64,000 nucleotides of DNA from Ignavibacteriota bacterium (lineage in GTDB: Bacteria > Bacteroidota > Ignavibacteria > Ignavibacteriales > Ignavibacteriaceae): positions 3,519,001 to 3,583,000 of the forward strand of contig CP053446.1 of assembly GCA_013285405.1 (NCBI GenBank). The letters are read 5' to 3'. Position numbers and translations under genes: made by a program. The notes below the pieces were generated by a model. That model did no database searches. It had not been told where the DNA came from and saw nothing but the letters and a program-made list of their open reading frames with translations. This document shows, piece after piece, positions 53,056-62,540 of this stretch; position 1 is the first letter of the stretch; the number at the start of each line of letters is the position of its first letter.

Positions 53056-53547
53056 AACGCACCCTTTTAATTCTTTAGATTATTTATCTAAAAATGGATT
53101 ATAAAACAACCTCTTTTTATTTAAAAAATTATACCAGTTTTTATAAAGCAAAATTCGAATTATTTCAAATCTGCCCTCAAAGTTCTATATTATCTTGAAA
53201 TAAGCGTATCAATAGTACACAACATGGAAAGAAACTTTTTGATAAAATAATTATGACTATAAAAAAAATTTTAAAAAGAATTAATTTCTCTAAATAAACT
53301 ATTCTGAATTGTTTATGTGATTTTACGAAAGAATGTTGATTTTCAATATAAATCCTATGATTTCCCCAATAACTTAATTTATCACATTAATTTCAGATTA
53401 TCATACATTCTCTTTCAAGATGCGAGTTAAAACCCTACACAACTTTAATAAAAATAATGAAAAAGCCAAGTAATTGTTAATAATTAATTATAAAATATTT
53501 ACTACAATTATTATGCAGATTTTAATAATAAGCTGATAAACATTGAT
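53056..53547. other. 492-bp AT-rich intergenic region
   Basis: I see no gene here. Near the start of the giant gene there is a 7-bp inverted repeat TTTAGAT-N5-ATCTAAA at about 53073-53091, in the leader of the minus-strand gene. It could be an operator or a leader hairpin. The rest is simple AT-rich sequence with promoter-like boxes I cannot rank. Confidence 0.4.
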
Positions 53548-56121
53548 TTATTTAAGTAAAAGCATCTTTTTTACAGCGACATAATTGTCAGATTTTAGCT
53601 CGTAGATATAGATTCCTGAAGCTCTGTCCTTTGCATTCCAGTTGTACTGATATTTTCCGGCTTGCAATGAAGTATTAACCAGTTCTGCTACCTTTTCTCC
53701 CAATGCATTGTAGATACTAAGTTTTACATTTGCCATCTCCGGCAACGAGAACTCGATCATCGTGCTTGGGTTGAATGGATTTGGATAGTTCTGTTCAAGT
53801 GAATATACTGTTGGTAACAGTTCTCCCGATACCATCAGCTTCTCTATCGTTGATTCACTGATTTCTATTGATTCTCCATCCTTCAGATTTTCATTCAGCT
53901 TCTTGCCGCTCTCATCCATCAACCTGATATCCATTCCTTCTACTCTTACTGTTAATGGATATACTACTCCGCTCATCTCAATCGTCTTCACTGAGCTGCT
54001 CAGGTCTTCGGCTATTCTTCCACTCGTGTATCTGAAGTCATACATTCCTGTTGGTGGTGCTGGTGGTAATTCATACTGACTTAAGTCAACCTGTCCATTT
54101 ACTGCATACAGTGTGTAGCTCACTCCTGCTGCATCTGTTATCACTATTCTTCCCCAGTTCTCAGGGAAGTATTCTACTGGTTTGCTTTCCTTTGACATTG
54201 TCTCTGGTATGATTATCTGTCCTGCATCTGTCAACTTTATCCAGTAACCAAATCCTGGATCAAGTGTCGTTGCTACAGAATATCCACCTGAATATTTGTA
54301 GATCGGACCACTCTGTAGTCCTGGTGGATTTGTTGATACGTTCGCTGCTGTTACAATCAATTCATAGCCACCGATCATATTCCAGCCTGACAATGCTGTT
54401 AGTGCTGTGTGAGTTACTATATTTAATCCACCTGTTGGCCATTCATCTCCTGTGTTGTAAGTCTGAGCTCCGTTATTCTTCATCCAGTATCCTATTCCAG
54501 GTGTTGCTGTGGTTACTGTTTGATAACCAGCATTATATTTATAAACTTCTCCAACTCTTCCGGGCCACCAATTTGCTACTCCCATTCCATTCGGATTTGT
54601 TCCCGGTACTGATACCATATTCCAGCCGTCGCCAAGGTTAACTGAGAGTTGGAAAGTAGCTGCAGGTGGTGGAAAATAATTGATTGCATCAAATGCATTA
54701 AGAATTCCCCAGCCATATAAATTATCCGGATTATTATTTTTCGATGCAGTGTTTCTCATTGCATCCCTTACCTGCATTGGTGTAAGATTTGGATTGACGC
54801 ATAAAATTAGTGCTGCAACTCCGGCTGAAAGCGGACAACTGAATGAAGTTCCACTAGCAGTAGTGTATGAGTTATTACTGTAAGGTGAGGCAACTACATT
54901 ACCCGAACCTAAAGCCATAATATCTGGTTTAATTCTTCCATCCACAGTAGGTCCAACACTACTAAAAGATGATCTGCTGCCCGATGAATTTACTGCTCCA
55001 GCAGCGATTACACTGTCACCATCAGCTGGTGCACCAAGTGTATTGTGTGAAGAGTTATATCCTTCATTACCAGCAGAATTAACTACAACAATTCCAATGA
55101 AAGCTGCATAATCAGCTCCATTTGTTATAACCGTTGTATTTCCATCCATATCCATCCAGGAATAACTTGAGTACGGTGGATCAAAATCAATGTATCCAAG
55201 TGATGTTGAAGTAACATCAACTCCAATGCTGTCAGCCCATTCCATAGCTGCAATCCAATTATCCTCCTCGATGGGTGTTTCACTGTCAGTGTTTTCAGTT
55301 TTTGCTAGAATGTACGCAGCATTGAAAGCCGGACCTATCAAATTACCTGGTGCAAAACCACCGATATCAGAAAGTGTCATTGTTCCATGAGATCCTTCTC
55401 CCATATCATTTTCATCGCCTACATTAGGATCATTATTCACAAAATCCCATGCAGCTATTATATCCATAGAATTAAATACTTCGTGACTCAGACGGTTAAA
55501 TCCTGCATCCATCACACATATAGTAACTCCCTGCCCAGTGTATCCCGAATCGTGAACAGACGGCACATTTATTTGTTGAAGCTGTGCATAAGAGCTGCCA
55601 TAATCATAGCTGTGAACACCGTCTAGTTGCAGCAATTCATCATTATTCAGTAACGAAGTATTTTCATTATCAAGTTGCTTTTCACTTTTTAATTTATATA
55701 CGATATCTAATTTTTTCACAAAGGGTAGTGATGCAATTTCTTCTAATTGATATTTGTTTGCGTTACCGCTGACTGCATTCAACCATTTTGAGGGCCACTT
55801 AATTTTAAAACCTGTCGATCTAACTTGATTGATATAATCACGATTCAAAGGTATATCCTTGTAGGTTAGTAAACTAGTTTTATCAAAAACTTTTGCTCTT
55901 CTGTTCAATGATTTTTGACTTACAACTATTTCCGGATTGCTTAAATAGAAATTAACGTCCTGTCCCTTGTCATTGAAATAAATCCAGACGAGTGTTTCAT
56001 GATTTGCAGGAGTTTCACTCAATTTTATTTCAAGTGCTTTGGAGAATTTATTGATTTGCGCTTGTGTGATTGTAAAAGATAAAAGGTATGACAACAAAAC
56101 CATTACTATCAATTTATACAT
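53548..56121 (-). CDS. Subtilisin-like serine protease (S8 family) with T9SS sorting domain
   Basis: The 857-residue protein has a signal peptide (residues 1-21), a propeptide-like part (about 25-145) and a subtilase domain with Asp205 in ICVMDAGFN, His245 in GEGSHGTMT, oxyanion Asn352 in NSAGNEG, and Ser426 in ASGTSFSCPLSAG. After about residue 485 come two GWNM modules, a beta domain and the T9SS tail with NYPNPFNPSTMIEF. It would be secreted and cell-attached or released. Its 3' 1.1 kb is part of the shared module of this cluster. Confidence 0.95.
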   Translation of the reverse strand: MYKLIVMVLLSYLLSFTITQAQINKFSKALEIKLSETPANHETLVWIYFNDKGQDVNFYLSNPEIVVSQKSLNRRAKVFDKTSLLTYKDIPLNRDYINQVRSTGFKIKWPSKWLNAVSGNANKYQLEEIASLPFVKKLDIVYKLKSEKQLDNENTSLLNNDELLQLDGVHSYDYGSSYAQLQQINVPSVHDSGYTGQGVTICVMDAGFNRLSHEVFNSMDIIAAWDFVNNDPNVGDENDMGEGSHGTMTLSDIGGFAPGNLIGPAFNAAYILAKTENTDSETPIEEDNWIAAMEWADSIGVDVTSTSLGYIDFDPPYSSYSWMDMDGNTTVITNGADYAAFIGIVVVNSAGNEGYNSSHNTLGAPADGDSVIAAGAVNSSGSRSSFSSVGPTVDGRIKPDIMALGSGNVVASPYSNNSYTTASGTSFSCPLSAGVAALILCVNPNLTPMQVRDAMRNTASKNNNPDNLYGWGILNAFDAINYFPPPAATFQLSVNLGDGWNMVSVPGTNPNGMGVANWWPGRVGEVYKYNAGYQTVTTATPGIGYWMKNNGAQTYNTGDEWPTGGLNIVTHTALTALSGWNMIGGYELIVTAANVSTNPPGLQSGPIYKYSGGYSVATTLDPGFGYWIKLTDAGQIIIPETMSKESKPVEYFPENWGRIVITDAAGVSYTLYAVNGQVDLSQYELPPAPPTGMYDFRYTSGRIAEDLSSSVKTIEMSGVVYPLTVRVEGMDIRLMDESGKKLNENLKDGESIEISESTIEKLMVSGELLPTVYSLEQNYPNPFNPSTMIEFSLPEMANVKLSIYNALGEKVAELVNTSLQAGKYQYNWNAKDRASGIYIYELKSDNYVAVKKMLLLK
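53560..54660 (-). repeat. Shared T9SS/GWNM 3' module, copy 2
   Basis: Copy 2 has the DESGKKLNENLKDGESIEIS subtype like copy 1, whereas copies 3 and 4 have the DQTGKTLNQNLKSGEEIVIS subtype. Flanking segments are nearly identical in all four. Confidence 0.8.
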
Positions 56122-56239
56122 ACGAAAGTTCCATTCTTTGTTTTAGGTAATTAAGAAAATATAATTATTATTCTGATAAGTAGCCTTTTAATTAATATGC
56201 CGCTACAATCAATAAATCCGATCTCATAGATAGAGAATT

Positions 56240-58396
56240 TTATCTTATCAACAACATCTTCTTCACTGATACAAAATTATCCGTTCTCAGCTCATAGATA
56301 TACATTCCTGTTGCTATCCCGCTTTGCGTGACATTCCAGTTGTATTGATATTTTCCGGCTTGCAATGAAGTATTAACCAGTTCTGCTACCTTTTCTCCCA
56401 ATGCATTGTAGATACTTAGTTTTACATTTGCCATCTCCGGCAATGAGAACTCGATCATCGTGCTTGGGTTGAATGGATTCGGATAGTTCTGTTCAAGTGA
56501 ATATACTGTTGGTACCAATTGGCTCGATACCATCAGCTTCTGGATCGTTGCATCACTGATTACTATTTCTTCGCCTGATTTAAGGTTTTGATTTAGTGTC
56601 TTTCCTGTCTGATCCATCAACCTGATATCCATTCCTTCTACTCTTACTGTCAATGGATATACTACTCCGCTCATCTCGATTGTCTTTACTGAACTGCTCA
56701 GGTCTTCGGCTATTCTTCCACTCGAGTATCTGAAGTCATACATTCCTGCTGGTGGTGCTGGTGGTAATTCATACTGACTTAAGTCAACCTGTCCATTTAC
56801 TGCATACAGTGTGTAGCTCACTCCTGCTGCATCTGTTATCACTATTCTTCCCCAATTCTCAGGGAAGTATTCTACTGGTTTGCTGTCTTTAGCAAATGAC
56901 TCAGGTATTATTATCTGTCCTGCGCCTGTCAACTTTATCCAGTAACCAAATCCTGGATCTATTGTTGCTGCAGCTGAGTATCCACCTGCATATTTGTAGA
57001 TCGGACCACTCTGTAATCCCGGTGGATTTGTTGATACGTTCGCTGCTGTTACAATCAATTCATATCCACCGATCATATTCCAGCCGATAGCTCCTGTTAA
57101 TGGTGTGTGTGCAACTACTTGCAATCCGCCTGCTGGCCATTCATCTCCTGTATTATAAGTCTGAGCTCCGTTATTTTTCATCCAGTAGCCTACTCCAGGT
57201 GTTGCTGTGGTTATTGTTTGATAGCCAGCATTATATTTATAAACGTCTCCAACTCTACCTGGCCACCAATTTGCTACTCCCATTCCATCAGGATTTGTTC
57301 CCGGTACTGATACCATATTCCAGCCATCGGATACATTCACGTTCAATTGAAATGTCTGAACTTCTCCATCAAAATGAAGAACATACAATCCAGTTGACAT
57401 ATCAGACACAATAATATTCCCTGATGGTAAATATGGATAAACACCCCAGGCACCATCATAATCCGAATTATTATTTGCGGGATATGTATCATACTGACCG
57501 GCAATTTGAGGATTTGTTGGATTAGAAATATCAAGAACTAAATAGCCTGATGTATAATAAGAAACGTGAGCAAAGTTTCCTTTAATATAAAGATTATGAA
57601 TTACTGAATTATTATTGAGCCCCCAGCTTGGTATAATTAAATCCCATGAAGTTCTATCTTGTAAATCCCAAACAGTCATATCACGAACATTGAATTCTTC
57701 AGTTGCAAAAAAATATCTTTTATTTTCTGTCATCCATCCACTGTGTGCATAAATTCCCGGAAGCGTTTGGCTTGCACTAATAAATTGCGGATTAGATTTA
57801 TTTGTTACATTAATGAGATGGTACTGTTGTGAACTACCACAAGATGCAATTACTGTATCATTCCAGATATAAATATCGTGGATATAACCGCTTGCGGTGT
57901 AGTAAGCCGTTTGAACGGGATTAACCGGATCAGCCAAATTTAAAATTCTCAAACCACCAATTCCATCTCCGCCAACAGTGTAACAATAACCATTATCAAT
58001 TAAAAGATCATGGCAATCATTAAAATAGGTATTCAAGGTGTTCACAAGAATTGCTGTATCAGGCAATGGAGCCAGATCAATAATTTGCAATCCGTTTCCG
58101 GTAGCGTCTGTTGCAACATAAGCATAATGACTCCAAACTTTTAATTCTCTCCATAATGATTGAGGTGCAGGGATAAAGGCACACTCCACAGGATTTGATG
58201 GGTCAGCCAGACTTATAATTGAGGTTCCTGTTCCAACACCAAGCAAAGCATACTCGGTTCCGTTTGGAGCAACGTAACCCCAGATATTCGCATAGCCGGC
58301 TGCCGGATGTGGATTCAGATTGCTCAGAAATGTTACATTATTTTGCGCAGAAATGATAATGCTGAACGTGATAAAAAAAAGAAAAAATAGCCTCAT
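56240..58396 (-). CDS. Choice-of-anchor B/LVIVD-type T9SS protein
   Basis: From ATG 58396 the protein is 718 residues with a signal peptide (MRLFFLFFITFSIIISAQ); the ORF extends four codons to 58408. The N-terminal 340 residues form a beta-propeller-like region with repeated LxIxDLADPxNPVxxA-type units (for example LRILNLADPVNPVQTAYY and LVLDISNPTNPQIAGQ), typical of choice-of-anchor B proteins. Then come two GWNM modules and the T9SS tail. It is a surface protein of unknown function. Confidence 0.88.
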   Translation of the reverse strand: MRLFFLFFITFSIIISAQNNVTFLSNLNPHPAAGYANIWGYVAPNGTEYALLGVGTGTSIISLADPSNPVECAFIPAPQSLWRELKVWSHYAYVATDATGNGLQIIDLAPLPDTAILVNTLNTYFNDCHDLLIDNGYCYTVGGDGIGGLRILNLADPVNPVQTAYYTASGYIHDIYIWNDTVIASCGSSQQYHLINVTNKSNPQFISASQTLPGIYAHSGWMTENKRYFFATEEFNVRDMTVWDLQDRTSWDLIIPSWGLNNNSVIHNLYIKGNFAHVSYYTSGYLVLDISNPTNPQIAGQYDTYPANNNSDYDGAWGVYPYLPSGNIIVSDMSTGLYVLHFDGEVQTFQLNVNVSDGWNMVSVPGTNPDGMGVANWWPGRVGDVYKYNAGYQTITTATPGVGYWMKNNGAQTYNTGDEWPAGGLQVVAHTPLTGAIGWNMIGGYELIVTAANVSTNPPGLQSGPIYKYAGGYSAAATIDPGFGYWIKLTGAGQIIIPESFAKDSKPVEYFPENWGRIVITDAAGVSYTLYAVNGQVDLSQYELPPAPPAGMYDFRYSSGRIAEDLSSSVKTIEMSGVVYPLTVRVEGMDIRLMDQTGKTLNQNLKSGEEIVISDATIQKLMVSSQLVPTVYSLEQNYPNPFNPSTMIEFSLPEMANVKLSIYNALGEKVAELVNTSLQAGKYQYNWNVTQSGIATGMYIYELRTDNFVSVKKMLLIR
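56250..57350 (-). repeat. Shared T9SS/GWNM 3' module, copy 3
   Basis: Closest to copy 4 at 62550-63660. Over about 500 bases (56342-56830 against 62630-63110) only a few bases differ by eye. Confidence 0.8.
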
Positions 58397-58461
58397 GATA
58401 TTTACCATATTTAGTTATTAATAATCACTTGCATACCCCCGGTTAAATTTTTTAATTAAAA

Positions 58462-61400
58462 TTATTTAACAAGAATCATCTTTTTCATTGATACAAACTT
58501 CTCTGTTCTTAACTCATAGAAATAAATTCCGCTTGCAGAGCTGCCTGCATTCCACTGATAACTGTATCTTCCTGAATCTAAATTACTATTCACAAGCTCA
58601 GTTATTTTTTGACCAAGTGTATTATAAATGCTCAATGTAACATTTGCAGCTTCTGGTAATGCAAACTTAATTGTTGTACTTGGATTAAAAGGATTCGGAT
58701 AATTCTGTTCAAGATTATATGAGGTTGGAACATCTTGTTGTTTTATAATTTTTAAAAGTGAAATCTCTTTATTAGTTATAAATATTTCAGAGCCATCATT
58801 TATTGCATGAGTATTAACTTCAATCCCATTCACAATTTCTAAAAGAACATATTCTCCATTAAAGTTCAGATTGGTTATCGAAACACTTAAAGGGTATTCT
58901 TCCGCCTGCAATTGAATGATGACTTCATCATTTTCAGTTAAGCGATAATCATCCTTAAGTCTTGCATCAAAACTTCCCTGAGGTGGAACCGGAGGCAAAC
59001 TGAAACTTTCAATAGAAATATTATCATTAAGATTACCATTAAAATATAATTCCTGAGAGTTTCCGATTGCATCGCTAATCTTAATCTCAGAAAAGTTATT
59101 AAATATTTCTTTTGATACAAATAATTCTTCGTTCTGTTTAGCAACTGAAGTTGAACAACTGATCGTAATTGTTCCTGCTGAATTTGTTTTTAACCAGTAT
59201 GCTTTTGTTCCATCAATTGAATTTACGTTTGTATAAGAGCCTGAATAACTATACAAAGTTCCCGGAATAATTATTCCTCCCGGATCTATTACAGTACTCA
59301 ATAAAACATTACAATTTGGACCACCAATTAAATTCCAACCACTGCTTAATGAGATGACACTCTCGGTTATATCAGATCCAAAAATATTAACTAATTCCGA
59401 AGCTGGAAACTTCAACCAATAACCAACGTGATTTTGAAACGAAGTAGTTGAATAATATGATCCTGCATATCCAAAAAGTGTTCCTGGAACAGCATTTGGG
59501 AATAAAGTCAGATAATTATTATCCGCAACACTTAACGGAAGGCTAATCATGTTCCATCCGGGAGACACATTATACTTTGAATTAATCTGAAAATTATATT
59601 TTATCAGAAGCTGACCTAAACCCAAAGCATCTGAATAAGAATTTCTGGTACGCATATTTATATTAACAAGATTGCCATATATTGGATCGACAAGATGAAA
59701 AAATCCCCCAGCAGGAAGTTGTGCAGGATTCCAGCTAAATATTGCCGGACTGCATCCCGTTGCGGGTGTATAAAGAGTCTGCCAAATTCTTTCATTTGAG
59801 ATATTAGTTGCACGGATATCAGTAAACCAATGCTCACCACAACTAACAAATCTTCCATCAAACGCACCAGCCGGAGGTGGAGGAGGTGCAGAAACATCTA
59901 AACCCGGATCATAACAATCTGATGCACCCGGGGCAGTACCAAAAAATAACGAAACGGTATTAGAACAGTTATCACTCACTTGAAAATTTACAATGAAATC
60001 AGTTAATGTGGTGGTAGTTGCATTTGCTGTTAATCCTGGCGAATAACTAATCCCAGAATTTGAAAAAGCTTTATAGTAGTATGTTGTTGCCTGTGTAAGC
60101 CCTGTATGACTAACCGGAGAGACTGTTCCATTGTATAATAAAATACCACCGGCGAAAGCACTACCAACCGGCGGTGGTGAACCTGATGGTGTTAAAAAAT
60201 TACCATCATAATTCCATACAATAACCACATTGTTACCGCTTCCATTTGTAGTAAAGGAGAGATCAATTTGTGAGAAGTTAATGGCTGTTGCAGTAAAAGA
60301 ACCGGGATCGTTAACTATAGGATTATTCACAATAGTAAAATTGGTATTTGAAATATCAAAAAAGATATTACCAACTGCTTCAACTTTAATTCTTGCTTGT
60401 GAAGTTGGAACATTAGGCAAATCGATCGTCTGAGAACCATCATTCGGTGTACTTGCAATCAATACAGTATTAAAATTATTTCCACCATTGGTTGAAAGAA
60501 GAATCTTAACATTAGCACAATTCACAGGAGATGAGCTTGTGTTTGCAACATTCCAGGTGATTGTTTGCTGAGTGTTCCCAAGCCATGAAACATTAGTGTT
60601 AGGCGAAGTTACCAGAAAAGGTCCGGAGTTTCCATCAACAAAAAATGTTGACATCTGTGAATAATCAACTCCGCCGCCGCCAGCCTTATTATCGCGCACA
60701 GTCAACCTGAACGTAAGGTTTCGTGAATAGGTTGGTAACAACTCTCCGATTGTTTGAGTATTGTTTAATAAATCAGAAAGCTTTGGAAAAGTTCGTGTTG
60801 GAGAAGTTGATGGATTAAAACTTCTGAATATCGGTGCATTTCCTGAAGGACTATTTGGATGACCAGCGGCTCCCAGATCAAATTCTTCCCAGCAATACGT
60901 TACTGCATCACCATTTGGATCAGTTGCAGAACCGGTTAATGCAAACGGAGTACTTTTAGGAATATAAAATCCTCCGGAAGGAATGGTTACCACTGGGGCA
61001 TTATTACCGGTGTTTGTTATTACAGCGCAACCATTACCGCTTCCTGAATTTGTGTAAGTTCTGATTTCACTAAAACTAATTGTATGGAAATAAGCATCGC
61101 TGTGTAATTGAAGATCCTGACTACCGCAAATACCTGCATAAGCCATAATCGTACTTCCACTTCCTGGTTCATAAGCAGTCGAAGCATTTCTGTTTCCTCC
61201 ACCACAAGAACTTTCATTCCCATTGAAGGAATGATTTCCACTAAACTGATGACCCATTTCATGTGCCACATAATCAATGTCAAAGGGATCGCCAACAGGA
61301 GCTGATGAACCTGTTACACCTCTTGCCTTTTGACCAGTTATACAAACCACGCCTAATCCGGCAACTCCACCTCCACCAGTACTGAAAACATGTCCAATAT

Positions 61401-62274
61401 CATAATTAGCATTTCCGATAACGGCATCAAGATTAGTTTGGTTTTGCCCCAACATAGTACCGCCGCTGTTATTTGTATAAGGATCAGTGTTTGGGTTTGT
61501 ATAAATAATTAAATTATTATTTGCAACAAGAACCATCCTGACAGCAACTTCTTTTTCATAAACTCCGTTCACTCTATTAACACTGGTTGTCACGGCAGCC
61601 AAACCTAATGGGACAGTTCCTCCAAAAAAGGCTGTGTATTCTCCTGTTGCTGCATTTGCTAGTCTATAAGTTCTCAACTGCGGACCAGTGGGAGGAACAG
61701 GTGAGTCAGAATAATTTTCTGGCTCCGGTAAATTAAACTCATTTGTTACCACTTGGCAATTAAACTCTGCATTACGTTTAGTAAAATCTTTTGTGTAATA
61801 GCTGATGTAATTAATTCTGTCACCTTTATTGTGAGGATCAATAAATACTCTACCATTTGGAGATAGTATTTGTGCATGAAATCCATGCGGAGTAAGATCG
61901 AATTTCAATGTTGCATAAGGATCATCAACTCCTTGACCAGTGTATGTTCGTATCTCCGGAAATTTTGCCTGAAGTTCAGGTTCCATTGTTGATGACTCCC
62001 AGAATTTAAACTTTTGATTTGAACCATTGGGAAGTGGAAGAATGATTATACTTTTAACTTCAAGTGCTTCAATTGTAAATTCAACCGGTGCAGCTTTAAG
62101 TAACTGTGTAAGTAACTGCAGATTCAATCTCACAGTTCGATAATAGTCGGGAATAATGACACGCTCTCCAATAAGTTGAATTTGGTTTTCAGAGATATCT
62201 GACCATAAATCAGACTGAGAGAATAAAAAATTATTGTTAAATAAAAGAAATGCTAAAAGTAAAATAATTTTCAT
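58462..62274 (-). CDS. Reprolysin-like zinc metalloprotease with T9SS sorting domain
   Basis: The 1270-residue protein has a signal peptide (residues 1-19) and a long propeptide, then a metzincin-type zinc site HEMGHQFSGNH (His338, Glu339, His342, His348) in the region about 195-420. A cadherin/PKD-like region, a Fn3-like part (about 650-760), GWNM modules (about 925-1070) and a T9SS tail follow. The C-terminus is more diverged from the shared module of the other genes (it reads NSNLDSGRYSYQW). It is probably a secreted protease that works with the nearby subtilase. Confidence 0.92.
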   Translation of the reverse strand: MKIILLLAFLLFNNNFLFSQSDLWSDISENQIQLIGERVIIPDYYRTVRLNLQLLTQLLKAAPVEFTIEALEVKSIIILPLPNGSNQKFKFWESSTMEPELQAKFPEIRTYTGQGVDDPYATLKFDLTPHGFHAQILSPNGRVFIDPHNKGDRINYISYYTKDFTKRNAEFNCQVVTNEFNLPEPENYSDSPVPPTGPQLRTYRLANAATGEYTAFFGGTVPLGLAAVTTSVNRVNGVYEKEVAVRMVLVANNNLIIYTNPNTDPYTNNSGGTMLGQNQTNLDAVIGNANYDIGHVFSTGGGGVAGLGVVCITGQKARGVTGSSAPVGDPFDIDYVAHEMGHQFSGNHSFNGNESSCGGGNRNASTAYEPGSGSTIMAYAGICGSQDLQLHSDAYFHTISFSEIRTYTNSGSGNGCAVITNTGNNAPVVTIPSGGFYIPKSTPFALTGSATDPNGDAVTYCWEEFDLGAAGHPNSPSGNAPIFRSFNPSTSPTRTFPKLSDLLNNTQTIGELLPTYSRNLTFRLTVRDNKAGGGGVDYSQMSTFFVDGNSGPFLVTSPNTNVSWLGNTQQTITWNVANTSSSPVNCANVKILLSTNGGNNFNTVLIASTPNDGSQTIDLPNVPTSQARIKVEAVGNIFFDISNTNFTIVNNPIVNDPGSFTATAINFSQIDLSFTTNGSGNNVVIVWNYDGNFLTPSGSPPPVGSAFAGGILLYNGTVSPVSHTGLTQATTYYYKAFSNSGISYSPGLTANATTTTLTDFIVNFQVSDNCSNTVSLFFGTAPGASDCYDPGLDVSAPPPPPAGAFDGRFVSCGEHWFTDIRATNISNERIWQTLYTPATGCSPAIFSWNPAQLPAGGFFHLVDPIYGNLVNINMRTRNSYSDALGLGQLLIKYNFQINSKYNVSPGWNMISLPLSVADNNYLTLFPNAVPGTLFGYAGSYYSTTSFQNHVGYWLKFPASELVNIFGSDITESVISLSSGWNLIGGPNCNVLLSTVIDPGGIIIPGTLYSYSGSYTNVNSIDGTKAYWLKTNSAGTITISCSTSVAKQNEELFVSKEIFNNFSEIKISDAIGNSQELYFNGNLNDNISIESFSLPPVPPQGSFDARLKDDYRLTENDEVIIQLQAEEYPLSVSITNLNFNGEYVLLEIVNGIEVNTHAINDGSEIFITNKEISLLKIIKQQDVPTSYNLEQNYPNPFNPSTTIKFALPEAANVTLSIYNTLGQKITELVNSNLDSGRYSYQWNAGSSASGIYFYELRTEKFVSMKKMILVK

Positions 62275-62504
62275 TTGAACTCATTTTTTGTTTAATACCT
62301 GGATGCAACAATTATTAATTATCCTGAAATTATGAGGTAAAACCCTTATGGTCAATTTATGCAACTATAATTTATCTTAAAATACCAACGAGTATATTTT
62401 TATAAATGATAAACTTACACTAATAACAATTTAACGGCTTTATTCATATTGGCTGTAACACCGACCAAACTAATTAATTAAGCAAGTTAAATACAAAATT
62501 CATA

Positions 62505-62527
62505 GAGCCCTGCAATTAGCGGGGCTC
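62505..62527 (-). terminator. Terminator-like hairpin after the last gene
   Basis: Arms GAGCCCTGC (62505-62513) and GCGGGGCTC (62519-62527) pair with one wobble around AATTA. The sequence after it on the minus strand is only moderately T-rich. Confidence 0.55.
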
Positions 62528-62540
62528 CGTAAAGCATAAA

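Noticed and set aside
50333..53104. A series of plus-strand ORFs of 83-103 residues every 309 bases
   Set aside because: They are antisense shadows of the giant repeat gene; their regular spacing only mirrors the 309-bp period.
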